From IMG/VR virus record IMGVR_UViG_3300025646_000173, positions 1-34,438 of that record: a DNA stretch of 34,438 nt; one strand, 5' to 3'. The DNA is from a virus. The notes beneath the pieces are model-generated. The model was given only the letters and a program-made list of their open reading frames with translations, did not search any database and was not told the DNA's origin. Shown here one piece after another: positions 31,616 to 34,438 of the stretch. The position numbers and the translations under genes were made by a program. Each line of letters opens with the position of its first letter. The stretch's first letter is position 1.

Positions 31616-31749
31616 TTGTCGTCCAACTTATCCTTGATGTCTTGAAGGTCCTGCCGGATCCCTTTGACCATAGTGTAGTACACCAGTACCCACACAATCA
31701 GGGGCGTGACGTTGTTCTCAAGAATCGGAATCAGGGCTGTTGGTTCCAT
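31612..31749 (-). CDS. 45-residue single-span membrane protein
   Basis: ATG at 31749, inside the end of the upstream gene (19-base overlap), and TGA at 31612-31614 overlapping the next GTG start. The product has a hydrophobic segment (residues 12-26, NNVTPLIVWVLVYYT) and a charged tail with Asp, Lys and Arg heptad-like spacing (VKGIRQDLQDIKDKLDDK). This is the plan of some small phage holin or anchoring proteins. Too short for many gene callers, but its overlaps on both sides and conserved layout support it. Confidence 0.68.
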   Translation of the reverse strand: MEPTALIPILENNVTPLIVWVLVYYTMVKGIRQDLQDIKDKLDDK

Positions 31750-32282
31750 GGTGCCTCCCATCCCCACTGGGTGTTTAGAATCCCGAGGTCACTTCCCCCC
31801 ACTTTGCCGTCCCAGTCGAGGTCGGACCGCTGGGCGTCGGTGCCCCAATCCGCAAACAGCAGGCCCCGGTCTTCGCCGTCCACCTTGCCATCCTCGTTGA
31901 TGTCGCCTACAGGATACAGTCGGATTGCCCAATCAATGGGCACGACCTCTGTCTGGAGCGGCCCGACCGCAGTCTTCCACTGTGCGACGATCACCTTCTG
32001 CGACCACTCCCAGCAGACCTCCCCATCCGTTACCACGGGCTTCTTGCCGTCCGGGATCTTCCACCGCATCTGAAACGTGTGGAGCCGGTTCGACGCCATC
32101 TTGTTCTCGGTGGTGATCTCGCCGTCCATCTGCCACTCCCAGTCGGTGGTCTCGATGGTGTAGATCACATCGGTCTTCTTGTCGGTATTGTCGTCATGGG
32201 CTTCAACCACCCAGATCCCGTCAAGGAAGAGCCGGGTGGCCTGCATGGCGGTAAGTGCTACTGCACAAATCGGGACTTGCAT
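31731..32282 (-). CDS. Dockerin-like protein with two calcium loops, 183 aa
   Basis: The N-terminal 120 residues are a beta-rich domain with many Trp (TDWEWQMDG, CWEWSQKVIV, AQWKTAVG). The C-terminus holds two EF-hand-type loops: D127-x-N129-x-D131-G-K-V-D135-x2-D138, and D154-x-D156-x-D158-G-K-V-G162-x2-D165, each followed by a hydrophobic helix (RGLLFADWG and LGILNTQWG). This doublet is the type I dockerin fold, which in bacteria docks to cohesins; Planctomycetota genomes are full of such modules. The second loop has Gly where the first has Asp, and the codons there are a copy of the dispersed motif. The start overlaps nothing upstream and follows a hairpin-rich gap. Partner unknown. Confidence 0.78.
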   Translation of the reverse strand: MQVPICAVALTAMQATRLFLDGIWVVEAHDDNTDKKTDVIYTIETTDWEWQMDGEITTENKMASNRLHTFQMRWKIPDGKKPVVTDGEVCWEWSQKVIVAQWKTAVGPLQTEVVPIDWAIRLYPVGDINEDGKVDGEDRGLLFADWGTDAQRSDLDWDGKVGGSDLGILNTQWGWEAPWNQQP

Positions 32283-32493
32283 TCCTGATTCTCCACTATT
32301 TCTCGGACGAGAAAATGGGGTAATTCAAAATCCAACTTTGAATTGCCCTTGTGACAAACCGCTACGCCACGAGGGCAATGACCGACACTTCATCACAAGA
32401 GTTAGCGTTTTCCGCTAACCTCCCTAACTTCGGTATACCTTTCTGTCGCTTTATGGGCGATTTAACGAGATAGTTGCCAGTATTGGCACTTTC
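32283..32493 (-). other. Hairpin-rich intergenic gap
   Basis: The only sizeable gap in the minus-strand run (211 bases) and visibly AT-richer. It holds five inverted repeats: TTTCTCG-GA-CGAGAAA (32299-32314, perfect), AATTCAAA/TTTGAATT (32322-32329 with 32337-32344), TGCCCTTGTG/CACGAGGGCA (32344-32353 with 32368-32377, one T-G), GTTAGCG/CGCTAAC (32401-32407 with 32413-32419, loop TTTTC), and GCCA-GTAT-TGGC (32475-32486). They could end the tail-fibre transcript and start or control the next one. I see no convincing promoter hexamers and no gene. Confidence 0.6.
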
Positions 32494-32703
32494 TCACGCG
32501 GGCGGGGTGTAGTTGATCGCCTTGAGGGCAGTCGCACTTGCGGCGAGACCGTTGGCCGCAGCGACGAGCGCGTCGATCATCGCGTCATCGACGGAGGTCC
32601 GCTGCTGGACATCGGTGAAAGTGGTTCCGAGTTCGGTCACAGCCGACTCGATGATCGTGAGCGCGGTCAGGGCCTTCTGGTATTGAGAGGTGGTGCTAGC
32701 CAT
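32494..32703 (-). CDS. Hypothetical helical protein, 69 aa
   Basis: ATG at 32703 in a TGATG junction with the tail-fibre stop. Product is Ala/Thr-rich and helical (MASTTSQYQKALTALTIIES...), with heptad-like hydrophobic spacing throughout and a Pro-Pro-Ala end. No Cys, no membrane segment. A small coiled-coil protein directly after a fibre gene may be a fibre chaperone or a cap, but this is inference. The hairpin-rich gap follows. Confidence 0.72.
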   Translation of the reverse strand: MASTTSQYQKALTALTIIESAVTELGTTFTDVQQRTSVDDAMIDALVAAANGLAASATALKAINYTPPA

Positions 32704-34438
32704 CAAAGGTCTTCCAAGTTGAGGTGTGTAACAGTAGTTCCACGACCACTGTATTCGTAGTTGATCCAGTCAACGTGGTAATAACTAGTGACTGCATCGG
32801 CGTTGTTGTAAAGCATGATCGTGAAGCCGGGACACCCAGTGTCAGTGTAGATGTTCTGGGTGAATGCTTGGGTTCCGTCGATGTATGCGGTGACTTCCCA
32901 ATACTCGATGCCAAGCAGTTCCGCACGCTTGCAGTGCAATCCAAGGCGAACCCACTGGTTGTTCGTGAAAGCAAATGAGAGCAGGTCAGACTCTGACGAG
33001 TTCTGGTAAGTGCCTTCATTGTCTCGATGGAATCTTCGCCAGTACGGCAATGCCGGGTTTCCATAACAAGTCAACCCAACGTGGCAGATGTCTCCCCATC
33101 CCGAGCCTGAGATGGTTGACTGCAATCCCTCAGTGCCATCGCCAAACCAACAACCAAATGAGATCTCGGCTCCGTTGGATCGCAGGTCCGGATCAAAGTA
33201 GACCTCGCACAACGCTTCCTCTCCGACCGTTCTTCCGATCATCGGCTCAACGTCAATGTTCGCTCGTCGCCACGACTGGTTGGCGGTGTAACCACGGACG
33301 ACTCCGTGGTGGTCGTTGTAGATTCCTGCCAACTGGGTCCAGTATCCAGACTGAGTTCCAAACAGAGGGTATAGGCTCTGCATGTCATCAAACAACTTGA
33401 CCGTCCCACTTTTTGGAGTGATCTTGTAGTTGTCATCAGCCAAGACAAGGTCGTTGTTGAACTTCGACAAGTTGATGCTGCTGAGAGCAGTTGATGCCGC
33501 CTGATTGCTGGCATTGCCGAGGAAGATCCTGTCTTCGTTCAGGTTCGGGACTGCGTTGGTACGACCTGCACCGCCGACCTTGATGATGCCAGCGGGTCCG
33601 CCGCCGGGGTTGACGCGAGCAACCCACCCGATGTTCTGGATCAGGTTGCCTTCGCCGGTCGGGGGCGAGTCAGTGAATGTTCCCGCCGTGCCGACGTAGA
33701 CGTTCGAGCCGAGCGTGTAGGTTCCGGACGGAACGTCTACTCCCTCGACGCTGCCGAGCGTGGCGATATGCGTCTCGGCATTGGGGTTGACGCTTGCGTC
33801 TCGAACCATGCCGAACGCGGGCATCTTCGCTGGGTCAGAACAGTCCGCAAGACCAACGGTCGGGGTAGAGCCAGAGACACCATTGATGTAGACGATGTCA
33901 CCGACCGTGAGCGTTACACCGCTAGCGTTCTTTGCCCGAAACGTCACGGCACCATCAAGGTCTCCGTGGATGTCCAGCCAACGGAAGTCTTCGGTGCCGA
34001 TGTTGTAGGTCAGGTCGGCACTCGGGTTCAGGTCGATGCTGAGGCTGCCGCTCGTTAGTTGGCTCGCAGCGATCGAGAGAGCAGCCTCGTGTTGAGTGAC
34101 GCTCGACTCGGAGATGCGGGCGTCGGCGAATGTCCCACTCGTAACGTCCGTGGCAGCGTGGGTGTGGGCCGGAAGATCACCACTCGTCAGGTCGTTGGTG
34201 AAGTCCGTCAGACTCCAGTTGCTGGCTGCCCGAGCCCGGATGTTTGACCCATCCGTATAAACGATATTGTCCGCCGTCTTTGTAATCGAGACATCGGAGA
34301 ACGAGTTAATCGGAATTGTCGAGACGCGAGCGGCAGCAAGATCACCCGTGGTCAGATTTGCAGCGTCGTTTGTACCAAGGGCCGTACGGGCAGCACTTGC
34401 GGTCGTGGCTCCAGTGCCTCCTTTGTCAATCGGCACAA
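32703..34438 (-). CDS. Tail fibre protein, C-terminal 577 residues (5' partial)
   Basis: The frame is open to the window edge. The visible part begins with the classic tail-fibre repeat PIDKGGTGATTASAARTALG, then more short repeats (TSGDLPAHTHAATDVTSG, GTFADARISES). A middle section around residues 150-300 resembles a fibre domain with VKVGGAG and Gly-rich turns, and the last 210 residues form a beta-sandwich with Trp and Asn (FGCWFGDGTEG, SFAFTNNQWVRLGLH) that looks like a receptor- or sugar-binding tip. It would attach the phage to its host. No motif copy lies in it; a possible reason is recent exchange of fibre genes. Confidence 0.85.
   Translation of the reverse strand, partial: VPIDKGGTGATTASAARTALGTNDAANLTTGDLAAARVSTIPINSFSDVSITKTADNIVYTDGSNIRARAASNWSLTDFTNDLTSGDLPAHTHAATDVTSGTFADARISESSVTQHEAALSIAASQLTSGSLSIDLNPSADLTYNIGTEDFRWLDIHGDLDGAVTFRAKNASGVTLTVGDIVYINGVSGSTPTVGLADCSDPAKMPAFGMVRDASVNPNAETHIATLGSVEGVDVPSGTYTLGSNVYVGTAGTFTDSPPTGEGNLIQNIGWVARVNPGGGPAGIIKVGGAGRTNAVPNLNEDRIFLGNASNQAASTALSSINLSKFNNDLVLADDNYKITPKSGTVKLFDDMQSLYPLFGTQSGYWTQLAGIYNDHHGVVRGYTANQSWRRANIDVEPMIGRTVGEEALCEVYFDPDLRSNGAEISFGCWFGDGTEGLQSTISGSGWGDICHVGLTCYGNPALPYWRRFHRDNEGTYQNSSESDLLSFAFTNNQWVRLGLHCKRAELLGIEYWEVTAYIDGTQAFTQNIYTDTGCPGFTIMLYNNADAVTSYYHVDWINYEYSGRGTTVTHLNLEDL

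Larger units (their letters stand above)
1181..31803. repeat. Dispersed 10-bp motif TCCCCCCACT, 28 copies
   Basis: Plus-strand copies begin at 1198, 1840, 3350, 6939, 7981 (seven Cs), 8896, 10900, 11886, 13224 (ends C), 15445, 15892 (ends C), 17496 (seven Cs), 19070, 20525 (ends A), 26328, 26471, 28334, 30997, 31339 (ends C) and 31794. Complement copies (AGTGGGGGGA) lie at 1181 (seven Gs), 5381 (first base T), 9075, 9667, 17519 (last base T), 18491, 23746 and 28637. Nineteen are exact 10-mers on either strand. Most lie inside genes and are read in different frames (Pro-Pro-Thr, Ser-Pro-His, Pro-Pro-Leu, Val-Gly-Gly, Ser-Gly-Gly, Trp-Gly), so the conserved thing is the DNA and not a peptide. 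About 0.1 exact copies are expected by chance in this length at equal base frequencies. Function unknown. Confidence 0.95.

Noticed and set aside
1181-31803. Motif copies as a CRISPR array or tandem repeat
   Set aside because: Spacing is irregular, from tens of bases to 3.2 kb, and copies lie inside unrelated genes.
32330-32400. A 22-codon minus-strand frame in the hairpin-rich gap
   Set aside because: No ribosome site and it lies across two stems; too short to support.
1-34438. tRNA genes
   Set aside because: I looked for T-loop GTTCGAATC-like sequences with matching acceptor stems on both strands and found none I could support.

Overview
The window is a stretch of a tailed double-stranded DNA phage genome (class Caudoviricetes) with a podovirus-like, probably strictly lytic gene set. 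Evidence for this is a family A DNA polymerase, phage recombination and nuclease genes and a DUF932-type protein on the plus strand, facing a block of virion genes (tail nozzle-like protein, internal/ejection-type proteins, tail fibre) on the minus strand. No integrase, repressor, transposase, rRNA, tRNA or CRISPR array is visible. The host is not stated by the sequence. A dockerin-like pair of calcium loops in a minus-strand gene resembles those common in Planctomycetota, and the high GC of the replication genes fits many aquatic hosts, so a Planctomycetota host is a guess worth testing. Terminase, portal, major capsid and RNA polymerase genes are not in the window, so the genome continues on at least one side.

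Layout. Bases 1-5970 hold small early-type proteins, a 4Fe-4S uracil-DNA glycosylase-like protein and the DNA polymerase. Bases 5967-6497 encode an ERCC4-type nuclease-like protein. Bases 6472-8726 carry two tandem related genes starting Met-Pro-Trp-Asp, the second being a large SGNH/GDSL hydrolase; they are more AT-rich than their neighbours and look inserted. Bases 8723-11314 hold a calcineurin-like phosphoesterase, small membrane proteins, a lipoprotein and a SLOG/DprA-like protein. Bases 11388-15147 form a recombination module: RecB-like PD-(D/E)XK nuclease, winged-helix protein, Sak4-like RecA-fold ATPase and an SSB-like protein. Bases 15148-15546 appear non-coding and rich in hairpins. 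Bases 15547-18018 carry four further small proteins or DUFs, ending with a DnaA domain IV-like DNA-binding protein. From 34438 back to 17942 the minus strand encodes, in order of transcription, a tail fibre, a small protein, a 210-base hairpin-rich gap, a dockerin-like protein, a tiny membrane protein, structural proteins, two Cys-rich proteins, the tail nozzle-like protein and seven internal virion-type proteins, the last of 1303 residues. The two modules converge and overlap tail to tail near 17942-18018.

How the parts fit. The plus strand supplies replication (polymerase, DnaA-like binder), recombination and repair (ATPase, SSB-like protein, nucleases, uracil glycosylase) and possibly envelope or lysis proteins. 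The minus strand supplies late virion proteins. Genes are tightly packed, with many ATGA, TGATG and GTGA junctions implying translational coupling. Most larger gaps hold GC-rich hairpins.

The most striking signal is not a gene. The 10-base motif TCCCCCCACT (complement AGTGGGGGGA) or a one-step variant of it occurs 28 times between 1181 and 31803, in both modules, in several reading frames, and in two places as an inverted pair that makes an intergenic hairpin, one of them a textbook terminator. This is the arrangement of DNA uptake sequences in some bacteria, here in a phage. The other leading candidates for something new are the structured non-coding region at 15158-15507, the tandem Met-Pro-Trp-Asp pair, and the phage-encoded dockerin-like module.
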